DNA of 64,000 nucleotides, from positions 1 to 64,000 of the forward strand of contig JAEZGI010000039.1 in assembly GCA_023416995.1 (NCBI GenBank), in the 5' to 3' direction. The stretch comes from Bacteroidota bacterium (GTDB taxonomy: Bacteria > Bacteroidota > Bacteroidia > Chitinophagales > Chitinophagaceae). How positions within the stretch are numbered: the stretch's first letter is position 1; each line of letters begins with the position of its first letter. The translations under genes and the position numbers were made by a program. Shown one piece after another: positions 1-7,945 of the stretch. The notes beneath the pieces are model-generated. The model was given only the letters and a program-made list of their open reading frames with translations, was not told the DNA's origin and ran no database searches.

Positions 1-272
1 GGATCAAACACCTTGCCCGCCCCCGAACTGTGACTGCGGATAAGGTTATACTGCAACTGGAGCGCGTTCTCAGCACTTACCTTGAACTGTGCCATGGGGC
101 CAAAACCAGTATTGATACCGTAAATCAATTTATGATCCGAAAAACGACGAAGAAAAGCATGATTGTCAGACAGGTTGGCCAAAGCAGCCGAGTCGGGCTG
201 AATATATTTATTCTCAAAAACGATCGCTGAAAATTCTGACAGGGAGAGAAGACGGCCGCCTAAGGGTATCAT
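1..272 (-). CDS. Aromatic amino acid ammonia-lyase (HAL/PAL family), N-terminal part
   Basis: Only the first 90 codons are in the window; the gene runs off the left edge. The visible protein starts MIPLGGRLLSLSEF and contains YGINTGFGPMAQ followed by LQYNLIRSHSSGAG, the N-terminal signature of the histidine/tyrosine ammonia-lyase superfamily. The MIO cofactor triad (Ala-Ser-Gly) would lie further left. In flexirubin and aryl polyene clusters such an enzyme is known to supply a cinnamate-type starter, probably 4-coumarate from tyrosine. Its position divergent from the dar operon fits that role, so I read it as the pigment-cluster lyase rather than hutH, but substrate cannot be told from this fragment. 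Confidence 0.88.
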   Translation of the reverse strand, partial: MIPLGGRLLSLSEFSAIVFENKYIQPDSAALANLSDNHAFLRRFSDHKLIYGINTGFGPMAQFKVSAENALQLQYNLIRSHSSGAGKVFD

Positions 273-398
273 AGCGGCAAAAAAAATAAAATATACTCAG
301 CCCGTCAAATTTTTAATTAGTTCGAAAGACTGAAGCCACAAGGCTTTGGCACCATTTCGGTGTGCCTGCCCTTGTAAAGACATTAACAATTAACTTAT

Positions 399-406
399 TA
401 TCTTTG
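399..406 (+). promoter_or_regulatory. Candidate -7 element of the dar/flexirubin operon
   Basis: TATCTTTG matches the Bacteroidota -7 consensus TAnnTTTG and ends 17 nt before the start codon at 424. A TTG lies at 372-374, but the 24 nt spacing is longer than the usual 19-21, so only the -7 box is well supported. Two short hairpin-forming repeats precede it (stem arms at about 333-346 and 348-366). Confidence 0.5.
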
Positions 407-423
407 AACCACAATTTTTAGCT

Positions 424-921
424 ATGAAAAACTCAGGTAAGGCGCTGTTTACAGCTTTAGTGCTAATGATTGGATTTGTTGCATTTAGCTATGCTCAATC
501 ATCATTTTCGAAAGAAAGTTTTTACAAAGCGATGAGCAGCGAAGAAGTTGCTGCTTTGGATCAACAACTGGGTATTTTAAAAAATTGGTCGGGCCCCGAG
601 AAACAAGCTTACGCTGGTGCCCTGACGATGAAAAAAGCCGGGTTCGTATCCGGTGCAGGAAAAAAACTCCGTACGTTCAAAGCTGGTAATAAAGAACTGG
701 AAGCTGCAATCAAACAAGATCCGGATAACGGCGAATACCGCTTCCTGAGATTGATGATCCAGGAACATGCTCCCGGAATTCTCGGTTATAATGACAATTT
801 ACAGTCAGACAGTGATTATATTCGCAAATCGTTTAAAACTCTGCCTCCCGCAGCAAAACAAGCTGTTGTTGACTACACCAAAACCAAGTCAAAGTATCTG
901 AGCGAAAAGGATTTTAACTAA
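424..921 (+). CDS. Secreted protein of unknown function in pigment cluster
   Basis: A 165-residue protein with a clear signal peptide (Lys-rich start, hydrophobic core LFTALVLMIGFVAF, cut near AYAQ). The mature part is helical and charged, with no cysteines and no enzyme motif that I recognise. It opens the plus-strand operon, 8 bp ahead of darA, and is divergent from the ammonia-lyase gene. Export to the periplasm or outer membrane fits with a role in handling or placing the finished pigment, but that is inference from context only. Confidence 0.85.
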   Translation: MKNSGKALFTALVLMIGFVAFSYAQSSFSKESFYKAMSSEEVAALDQQLGILKNWSGPEKQAYAGALTMKKAGFVSGAGKKLRTFKAGNKELEAAIKQDPDNGEYRFLRLMIQEHAPGILGYNDNLQSDSDYIRKSFKTLPPAAKQAVVDYTKTKSKYLSEKDFN

Positions 922-929
922 AATTCAGA

Positions 930-1829
930 ATGAATAAAAAAGTATTAGCAGTTTATTACACTCAATCCGGCCAGCTTAAACAAATCCTCGATAATTTCAC
1001 TGCCCCTTTCGTACGGGCAGGGATGCTGGTAGAAACTGTTAGTATTCAACCAAAAAACGATTTTCCTTTTCCCTGGACCACTCCCACGTTTTTTGACGCA
1101 ATGCCGGAAAGCGTGATGGGCATTCCAACAGAAATTGAACCGTTCCAATGCAAAGAACCGTCTTATGACCTGGTGATCTTTGCATATCAGCCCTGGTTTT
1201 TATCACCAAGTATCCCCGCAAACTCATTATTACTGCACCCCAGTTTCCAGGCGATTATAAAAAACACGCCCGTCATCACACTGATCGGTGCCCGGAATAT
1301 GTGGATAAGCGCACAGGAACGCGTAAAAGCAACCCTGAAAAGTGCTGGTGCACACCTCGTGGGAAACACTGTTTTGATAGACCGCAACCACAACCTGATC
1401 AGTGTGGTTACTATCTTTCACTGGATGCTATCTGGCAGAAAAGACAGGTATAAAAATATTTTTCCTTACCCCGGCGTTTCGGACAAGGATATCAGAGACG
1501 TAGAAAATTTCGGTCGCACCGCCGCCACACATCTTGCAGAAAATAAACTGACGAGTCTACAGGACGCATTTATTGCTGAAAAAGCAGTGGAGGTCCATTA
1601 TAACCTGCTTTTTATTGAAGAAAGAGGAAGTAAATTGTTCAAGATCTGGGCAAAAATAATCCTGCGGAAAAAGAACAGGGCCAGATGGCTTGTTTTATTT
1701 AAATATTATCTTTTAATTGCCCTGTTTGTAGTCGCGCCAATTATTCTAACGGTCTTTTCTATCTTGTTTAAGCCGTTTTTATCCCGGAGCATAAAGAGGA
1801 AGAAACAACAATATTTAGCACTGAATTAA
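930..1829 (+). CDS. darA: Dialkylresorcinol condensing enzyme DarA
   Basis: A 299-residue protein that works with the ketosynthase DarB to join two beta-ketoacyl units into a 2,5-dialkylresorcinol, the alcohol part of flexirubin pigments. The N-terminus (VLAVYYTQSGQLKQI) looks flavodoxin-like. The stretch YDLVIFAYQPWFLSPSIPANS around residues 74-95 is the part I recognise from DarA proteins. A hydrophobic C-terminal segment (about residues 252-278) followed by Arg/Lys suggests membrane association. It is followed directly by darB, as in known dar clusters. Confidence 0.88.
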   Translation: MNKKVLAVYYTQSGQLKQILDNFTAPFVRAGMLVETVSIQPKNDFPFPWTTPTFFDAMPESVMGIPTEIEPFQCKEPSYDLVIFAYQPWFLSPSIPANSLLLHPSFQAIIKNTPVITLIGARNMWISAQERVKATLKSAGAHLVGNTVLIDRNHNLISVVTIFHWMLSGRKDRYKNIFPYPGVSDKDIRDVENFGRTAATHLAENKLTSLQDAFIAEKAVEVHYNLLFIEERGSKLFKIWAKIILRKKNRARWLVLFKYYLLIALFVVAPIILTVFSILFKPFLSRSIKRKKQQYLALN

Positions 1830-1839
1830 TTTTGTGAAG

Positions 1840-2988
1840 ATGTCGCTTAACCAGGTTTATATTACTAATAGTTCGACTTATTATCCTAATCAACCCATTT
1901 CGAGCGATGAAATGGAAGCTTATCTTGGCTATATAAATGATAAACCTTCGAAATCAAGAAAGATTGTTTTGCGCAATAACGGTATTGTCAACCGCTTTTA
2001 TGCATTAAGTAAAGAAGGTAAACCCACACATACCAATGCTGGCATGACGGCCGATGCCATACGCCAGCTTTTTAATAATGATCCCGAAGCGTTGAAGTCG
2101 ATCCAATTACTTAGCTGTGGAACTTCATCTCCCGACCAGATGATGCCATCACATGCAGTAATGGTGCATGGTTATCTGCCCGAAACGGAGCCAGTTGAAG
2201 TTGTATCACCATCGGGCGTTTGCTGCGCTGGCATGCACGCCTTCAAATACGCTTACCTGGCAGTTAAATCCGGTGAAGTAGATACGGCAGTAAGCGCAGG
2301 GTCTGAAAGATTTTCAGCGTCGTTACGCGCTGATCTTTTCCAGGATGAAGTACAAAAACTGATAGAGCTTGAAGAAAATCCCTATATCGCATTTGAAAAA
2401 GATTTTCTTAGATGGATGTTATCCGATGGTGCAGGGGCTCTATTATTATCAAACAAACCAAATACTGAGGGTTTAAGTCTGCGTGTAGAATGGCTCGAAG
2501 GCGTTTCTTATGCAAACGAAATGGAAGCGTGTATGTATATGGGCTCTGAGAAAAACCCAGATGGAACGTTGACAAGCTATCTTGACTACACTCCGGATGA
2601 ACTCAAAGAAAAATCTATCCTCAGCATTAAACAGGATGTGAAACTACTCAGTGAACATATCATTCCATTGGGTGGACGCAAGCTGAAAGAAATCATGGAC
2701 CGCCGGGGCATAAAATCAGAAGAAGTAGATCATTTTCTGCCACATATGTCCAGTGCCTTTTTCAGAAGTAAAATTTACGACAGACTTGAAGAACTCGGTA
2801 TTGGCATACCCTATGAAAAATGGCGCGTGAACCTCGATCGTAAAGGGAACGTTGGTGCGGCTTCAATTTATCTTATGATCGATGAACTGTTCCATAGCAA
2901 TCTTTTAAAAAAAGGCGACAAGATCCTGTTACTCGTACCAGAAAGCTCCCGATTCTCATATATGTATGGAATGTTGACTGTCTGCTGA
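1840..2988 (+). CDS. darB: Beta-ketoacyl-ACP synthase III-like enzyme DarB
   Basis: A 382-residue FabH-type ketosynthase, the partner of DarA in forming the resorcinol ring. The catalytic residues are visible: Cys129 in SGVCCAGMHA, His302 in FLPHMSSAFF and Asn337 in GNVGAASIY. Length is somewhat above that of FabH (about 320), as in other DarB proteins. An in-frame GTG at 1834 lies two codons upstream; I prefer the ATG at 1840. It lies 10 bp after darA and 43 bp before the next gene. Confidence 0.9.
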   Translation: MSLNQVYITNSSTYYPNQPISSDEMEAYLGYINDKPSKSRKIVLRNNGIVNRFYALSKEGKPTHTNAGMTADAIRQLFNNDPEALKSIQLLSCGTSSPDQMMPSHAVMVHGYLPETEPVEVVSPSGVCCAGMHAFKYAYLAVKSGEVDTAVSAGSERFSASLRADLFQDEVQKLIELEENPYIAFEKDFLRWMLSDGAGALLLSNKPNTEGLSLRVEWLEGVSYANEMEACMYMGSEKNPDGTLTSYLDYTPDELKEKSILSIKQDVKLLSEHIIPLGGRKLKEIMDRRGIKSEEVDHFLPHMSSAFFRSKIYDRLEELGIGIPYEKWRVNLDRKGNVGAASIYLMIDELFHSNLLKKGDKILLLVPESSRFSYMYGMLTVC

Positions 2989-3031
2989 TTTGCGGACCGT
3001 CAGAACTTTTCACCTGCCTTAAATAAGCTGT

Positions 3032-3439
3032 ATGAAAAAAGAAAATGTTCCCCAGGACCGCAGCGCTTTAGCCAAACTTACTAAAGAGTTGAGCTACGCA
3101 GTAGATGACAACGGCAACTATGTTACCACTCTAAGTAATGGTTGGGAAGTAAAAGCAGAAGCACTAGACATAGCCTGGGATGACATCAAACACCGCATCG
3201 CAGAGGCGAAAGCGAAAGTTGAAAGGGGTGAGGCGAGCCCGATTCTTTTTTTCATGGAACTTCGGTTAATGGATGTAGGTATTATTGCCGGATACACAGG
3301 GTTCTGGCAATGGCAGGTTAAAAGACACATGAAACCATCCGTGTTTGCCAAACTAACAGAAAAAAAACTTCAGAAATACGCAGACACATTTAATGTGAGC
3401 CTGGCCCAGTTGAAAACCATGAATGTTGATGAAGACTGA
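3032..3439 (+). CDS. Small conserved-context protein in pigment operon
   Basis: A 135-residue soluble protein of unknown function with no signal peptide. It has an N-terminal acidic half and a C-terminal half rich in Lys and Trp (GFWQWQVKRHMKP) that resembles a helix-turn-helix or helical bundle ending in SLAQLKTMN. It overlaps the following BtrH-like gene by about 10 bp, which suggests coupled translation. No catalytic motif is seen; a helper for the ketosynthases or the BtrH-like enzyme is possible but unproved. Confidence 0.8.
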   Translation: MKKENVPQDRSALAKLTKELSYAVDDNGNYVTTLSNGWEVKAEALDIAWDDIKHRIAEAKAKVERGEASPILFFMELRLMDVGIIAGYTGFWQWQVKRHMKPSVFAKLTEKKLQKYADTFNVSLAQLKTMNVDED

Positions 3440-4442
3440 TTTTGTACATACACAGGCCGCGCATTGTGAAAATGGTGTAACCACCAATCTGTTGTCAGGT
3501 GCAGGTGTTCAGGGACTAACTGAACCACTTGTTTTTGGAATTGGCTCAGGATTGTTTTTTATCTATATCCCTTTTATGAAGGTGAATAAAGGACCGGCTT
3601 TTGCATACCGCACCATGCCGGGACTTATATTCAAAAGAACCTGCAAGGCACTGAACATACCGGTGATCAGGAAAAAGTTTTCATCAAGAGAAGAGGCAAA
3701 ACAGGTACTGGAACAATGTATCAATTCCGGCCAACCGGTAGGATGCCAGGTAGGGGTATATTTCCTATCTTATTTTCCTAAAGAGTATCGATTCCACTTT
3801 AACGCGCATAACCTCATTGTATATGGTAAGGATGGTGATGACTACCTGATCAGCGACCCGATCATGGAAGATGTTACCAGGCTCAGTTCCTATGAACTGG
3901 AACGGGTAAGATTCGCAAAAGGTGCTATGGCACCCAGGGGCCAGCTTTATTATCCGAAACAATCAGCTACAATAACACCGCAACAAATAAAAGAAGCTAT
4001 TCGCAAGGGCATAAAAAGAAACGTGCGTGACATGTTATACATTCCCGGACCGATAGCAGGTGTAAGCGGCATCCGTTATACAGGAAACAGGATCAAAAAA
4101 TGGCGCGACAATCTCGGGCTCCAGAAAGCTGGTTTATATCTGGCCCAACTGGTGCGCATGCAGGAAGAAATTGGAACAGGCGGCGGTGGCTTCCGGTATA
4201 TTTACGCAGCGTTCCTGCAACAATCTTATGCTTACCATTCAAATGATGTTTTACCGGAAGCATCTAAAAGTTTTACTAAAGCCGGTGACCTTTGGCGCAC
4301 CGCAGCGGTACAGGCAGCAGGCATATATAAGGGCCGTCTTACCAAACAGGAAGATTTCAACGTAATGGGCGATCTGCTTTTCGAAATTGCAGATATCGAA
4401 AAACAGGCATTTCAATCGCTCGCAAAAATCAAATGGCACTGA
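3429..4442 (+). CDS. BtrH N-terminal domain protein (DUF4872-type)
   Basis: About 337 residues. The N-terminal half looks like the BtrH_N fold, which is related to papain/C39 peptidases. It has a Cys13 in AAHCENGVTTNLL, and a His127 in HNLIVYGKDGDD followed by Asp143 in LISDP, spaced like a Cys-His-Asp triad. BtrH of butirosin synthesis moves an acyl group from a carrier protein to a substrate. Here the gene sits between dar genes and an ABC exporter, in an operon with its own ACP, so an acyl-transfer step is plausible. The C-terminal half is helical. An upstream ATG at 3423 is an alternative start; the 3' end overlaps the ABC ATPase gene by 10 bp. Confidence 0.85.
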   Translation: MKTDFVHTQAAHCENGVTTNLLSGAGVQGLTEPLVFGIGSGLFFIYIPFMKVNKGPAFAYRTMPGLIFKRTCKALNIPVIRKKFSSREEAKQVLEQCINSGQPVGCQVGVYFLSYFPKEYRFHFNAHNLIVYGKDGDDYLISDPIMEDVTRLSSYELERVRFAKGAMAPRGQLYYPKQSATITPQQIKEAIRKGIKRNVRDMLYIPGPIAGVSGIRYTGNRIKKWRDNLGLQKAGLYLAQLVRMQEEIGTGGGGFRYIYAAFLQQSYAYHSNDVLPEASKSFTKAGDLWRTAAVQAAGIYKGRLTKQEDFNVMGDLLFEIADIEKQAFQSLAKIKWH

Positions 4443-5188
4443 TGACCGATCTGGCAGTGCATATCGAACACCTGGCATTTTCTTACAGCGATCAACATAA
4501 GCCACTTTTCACGGATCTTAACCTTGAAGTTGAAACCGGTGAAAGCTTTGGCATATTCGGACCAAACGGTGCAGGCAAAACAACGCTGATGAGCATTATG
4601 ACCGGCCTGATCCCATATCAGTCTGGTTCTGTTAAACTGCTTCAACAGGAGGTTGCAACCAAATCAAAAAGGTTCAACAAATGTTTTGGATTTGTACCCC
4701 AGGATTTTTCATTTTATCACGAACTAACCCCGGTAGAAAATCTCGCATTTTTTGGTGCCTGGTCAGGACTTGATACTACTACGATCCGCAGAAGAACGGA
4801 TGAACTTCTTACAGTACTCGGGTTGAGTGATGTGCGTAACAAGCAAGTCCAAAAATTTTCAGGTGGAATGAAGAGAAGAGTTAACCTGGCCATTTCAGTT
4901 ATACATCAACCCAAAATCCTGTTCCTTGATGAACCAACAGTAGGCGTTGATGTGCAAACCCGCTTTGCAATTATAGACTATTTGAAAAAGCTTAATACAG
5001 AAGGAACTACCCTCATATATACTTCTCATCAGTTGCATGAAGCGGAGAGTTTATGCCGGAAAATAGCAATGATCGATGAAGGCAGCATTATAGTTCACGA
5101 TACGCTGGAAAACCTGCTGCAGCAACATCATCAGCATGGTCTGGAAGGACTGTTCCTGACCCTAACCGGTAAATCATATCGCGACTGA
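4433..5188 (+). CDS. ABC transporter ATP-binding protein
   Basis: A 251-residue nucleotide-binding subunit. Walker A is GPNGAGKT (residues 43-50), the Q-loop is VPQ near 88-90, the signature is FSGGM (142-146), Walker B is KILFLDEP (161-168) and the switch His is H199. It resembles the ATPases of ABC-2 type exporters. It overlaps the BtrH-like gene and lies 2 bp before the matching permease. The pair probably exports the pigment or a precursor towards the outer membrane, judging from the operon. Confidence 0.95.
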   Translation: MALMTDLAVHIEHLAFSYSDQHKPLFTDLNLEVETGESFGIFGPNGAGKTTLMSIMTGLIPYQSGSVKLLQQEVATKSKRFNKCFGFVPQDFSFYHELTPVENLAFFGAWSGLDTTTIRRRTDELLTVLGLSDVRNKQVQKFSGGMKRRVNLAISVIHQPKILFLDEPTVGVDVQTRFAIIDYLKKLNTEGTTLIYTSHQLHEAESLCRKIAMIDEGSIIVHDTLENLLQQHHQHGLEGLFLTLTGKSYRD

Positions 5189-5190
5189 TC

Positions 5191-6471
5191 ATGTACAAAC
5201 TATCGGCAACTATATTAAAAGATCTGCGCATTCTTTTTCGCGACAAGGTTGGACTAACACTGATGTTCCTGATGCCGGTTGTATTAGCCATCGTAATCAC
5301 GGTCGTGCAAAACAGCACGTTCGAAATGGTTAATAACAATAAGATAGCACTACTGCTTAGCAACAGGGATACAGGAGAAGCTTCCAGACAATTAAGCGAT
5401 GCCATTCAAAGGATTGGAATGTTTAATGTTGAAAACATTCCCGCAACTGAGAACGAAGAGCAGATAAGCAACCGCATGGGCACGAAAGACGCATTGGTAG
5501 CGATTGTTATACCGGAACAGTTTAGTGCAGACTTAAACAAAAAAGCCCAGAACATAGCCGCCCAGGCACTAAAAGAAGTTAACTCCACGGAAAGTGTTAT
5601 AAACGATACAACTATACAAAAACAAAATATTATACTGTATTACCACCCTGTATTACAACAATCATTCCGACAGTCTATCCAGGGTGCTTTGAGGAGTTCA
5701 TTACAAATAGTGGAAAGCAGGCAAATAGTAAGGAATTTGTATCAAAACATCAATGAAGATGCAATCACAGATACGCTGGAAAACCAGATTGTCAACAACC
5801 AGGCTGCAATAACGGAACTGCCGGTTTCACGTGATGGAAGCAGAACAATACCCAATGCTACACAACATAATATCCCTGCATGGACAATCTTCGCTATGTT
5901 TTTTGTGGTGATTTCCCTGGGAGGAAGTGTGGTAAGAGAAAAACTGAGTGGCAGTTTCACAAGATTAAAAACCCTGCCAACGAACTATCTTATTGCCCTG
6001 ATCTCTAAACAAATAACTTATATAGCTGTTACCTTTCTGCAGGCAGTTGTAATTTTTGCCATAGGAATATTGTTATTCCCGGCACTCAGTTTACCAAAAC
6101 TTCAGCTACCTGATGACATCGGTGGATTAATACTGGTAACGCTGATGTGTGGATGGTGTGCCGCGAGTTACGCAATCTGTGTTGGAGTGATTGCCAGGAC
6201 AGCCGAACAGTCGAACGGCTTCGGCGCAGTATCTATAGTTCTTTTGGCAGCGATTGGCGGAATACTCGTACCCAGCTTCGCTATGCCGGCTTCATTTAAA
6301 ATCATCATGCAACTTTCACCGCTGCATTGGTGCCTTGAGGCATATTATGGACTGTTCCTCGAAGGAGGAAATCTAAAAGATATTTTGATTAATATTTTAC
6401 CTTTATTAATTATTACCATCGCAATTCAAACATTAACCCTGGTTGCGCTGAAAAGAAAAAACTTAATCTGA
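5191..6471 (+). CDS. ABC-2 type transporter permease
   Basis: A 426-residue membrane subunit. It has one TM helix near the N-terminus (GLTLMFLMPVVLAIVITVV), then an extracytoplasmic domain of about 210 residues, then about five TM helices from residue 230 onwards. This is the usual layout of ABC-2 permeases of the YhaP/NatB type. It follows its ATPase by 2 bp and precedes the ACP gene by 4 bp. The likely cargo is the aryl polyene or flexirubin product, from context only. Confidence 0.93.
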   Translation: MYKLSATILKDLRILFRDKVGLTLMFLMPVVLAIVITVVQNSTFEMVNNNKIALLLSNRDTGEASRQLSDAIQRIGMFNVENIPATENEEQISNRMGTKDALVAIVIPEQFSADLNKKAQNIAAQALKEVNSTESVINDTTIQKQNIILYYHPVLQQSFRQSIQGALRSSLQIVESRQIVRNLYQNINEDAITDTLENQIVNNQAAITELPVSRDGSRTIPNATQHNIPAWTIFAMFFVVISLGGSVVREKLSGSFTRLKTLPTNYLIALISKQITYIAVTFLQAVVIFAIGILLFPALSLPKLQLPDDIGGLILVTLMCGWCAASYAICVGVIARTAEQSNGFGAVSIVLLAAIGGILVPSFAMPASFKIIMQLSPLHWCLEAYYGLFLEGGNLKDILINILPLLIITIAIQTLTLVALKRKNLI

Positions 6472-6475
6472 TTAA

Positions 6476-6745
6476 ATGACAATGGAACGCGAAGAATTAA
6501 AATTACAGGTCAAAAAACAGATCGTTCAATTTTTGAACCTTATGACTGTAAAGCCAGAGGATATCAAAGATGATGAACCGCTGTTTGGTGAAGGACTTGG
6601 ACTGGATTCGATAGATTCCATTGAACTGATTGTGCTGCTGTCCCGTGAATATGGTATAACAATCCAGGATCCTAAAGAAGGAAGAAAAATTCTGGTTGAT
6701 GTAAACACGATGGTTGATTACATCGAAAAACATCGAACAAAATAA
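6476..6745 (+). CDS. Acyl carrier protein
   Basis: An 89-residue ACP with the phosphopantetheine attachment motif GLDSIDSIEL; Ser45 is the expected modified residue. It is acidic and helical, as usual for the family. It stands directly before two ketosynthase-type genes and so probably carries the growing polyene chain. Two start codons (6476 and 6482) are possible. Confidence 0.95.
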   Translation: MTMEREELKLQVKKQIVQFLNLMTVKPEDIKDDEPLFGEGLGLDSIDSIELIVLLSREYGITIQDPKEGRKILVDVNTMVDYIEKHRTK

Positions 6746-6755
6746 AAGAGCTGTA

Positions 6756-7943
6756 GTGAGTGATATCGTGGTGACAGGAATGGGAGTAATCAGCGCTATC
6801 GGACAATCGGTTTCCGAAAACCGCGATGCGTTATTGAATGCAACATGTGGTATTTCAACGCTTCAAAACTTTCCTTCAAGATTTTCGGGTATACTTCCCT
6901 GTGGAGAAATTAAAACAAGTACAAACGCCCTTCAACAAAAACTTGATGCGTATGAGCATGGTGTAACCCGGACAAACCTGTTATGTCTTCATGCTTTTTT
7001 GGAAGCGGTTGAAGACGCAGGCATGACTATGGAAGATATCGCATCTCCGGACACTGCTTTTATAAACGGTAACACTGTTGGTGGTATGTGTCTTACTGAC
7101 GAATTATACCAGGACGCAAACACGCAGTATGAAGGATCAGCATATCTTGGTTCTTATGATTGTTCAGCAGTAACGCTATACATACAACAACGGTTTAAGA
7201 TGCTGGGCATCGGAAACACGATCAATACCGCCTGTTCATCTTCAGCAAATGCAATCATGTATGGCGCAAGATTAATTAATAAAGGATATGCCACAAGAGC
7301 AATTGTAGGAGGAGTGGACAGTCTTGCAAAATTTACATTAAACGGTTTCAACGCACTTCATATACTATCGCCAGAAATATGCAGACCATTTGACCAGGAA
7401 CGAAAAGGGCTTAACCTTGGTGAAGGCGCTGGTTTCATAGTGCTCGAAAAAGCGGGTACAAAGAAATCTAAAAATATATATGCAAAGCTCAGTGGTTACT
7501 CAAACACCAACGATGCATATCATCCTTCATCCTTATCACCAGGCGGTGATGGTCCCACACTGGCTATGCAACATGCCTTGAAACTGGCAGGACTTTCTTC
7601 CGGCGACATTAATTTTATCAACACGCATGGTACCGGTACTGAAAATAACGATGAAGTAGAAAGTACGGCAATGGTCAATGTGTTTGATTCGGTGCCGCTT
7701 TTCAGTTCAACTAAATCGAACATCGGTCACACCCTTGGTGCTGCAGGCGGTATTGAGGCAATATACAGCATACTTAACTTAATAAACCAGGAAGTGTACG
7801 CGCAGCTTAACTTCAATGCACCTGATCAGAAAAACAAACTGGTTCCTGTTACAACTTATCAAAAGACAGCTATAAAACATGTGATGTCTAACTCATTTGG
7901 TTTTGGCGGGAACTGCTCATCATTGATCTTTTCAAAAGCCTGA
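6756..7943 (+). CDS. Beta-ketoacyl-ACP synthase II (aryl polyene/flexirubin KS)
   Basis: A FabF-type condensing enzyme of about 395 residues. The catalytic triad is complete: Cys160 in NTACSSSANA, His291 in NTHGTGTE and His325 in KSNIGHTLGAAGG. I chose the GTG at 6756 because MSDIVVTGMG is the normal FabF beginning. A TTG at 6714 would give a longer protein overlapping the ACP gene. With the ACP and the following Cys-less homologue it should form the chain-extending system for the polyene. Confidence 0.93.
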   Translation: MSDIVVTGMGVISAIGQSVSENRDALLNATCGISTLQNFPSRFSGILPCGEIKTSTNALQQKLDAYEHGVTRTNLLCLHAFLEAVEDAGMTMEDIASPDTAFINGNTVGGMCLTDELYQDANTQYEGSAYLGSYDCSAVTLYIQQRFKMLGIGNTINTACSSSANAIMYGARLINKGYATRAIVGGVDSLAKFTLNGFNALHILSPEICRPFDQERKGLNLGEGAGFIVLEKAGTKKSKNIYAKLSGYSNTNDAYHPSSLSPGGDGPTLAMQHALKLAGLSSGDINFINTHGTGTENNDEVESTAMVNVFDSVPLFSSTKSNIGHTLGAAGGIEAIYSILNLINQEVYAQLNFNAPDQKNKLVPVTTYQKTAIKHVMSNSFGFGGNCSSLIFSKA

Positions 7944-7945
7944 TC

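Noticed and set aside
300..330. Recurring TTAGTTCGA-like sequence ahead of genes (about 318, 9018, 63061)
   Set aside because: Only loose matches at different distances from starts, and one inside darB; not enough to call a motif.
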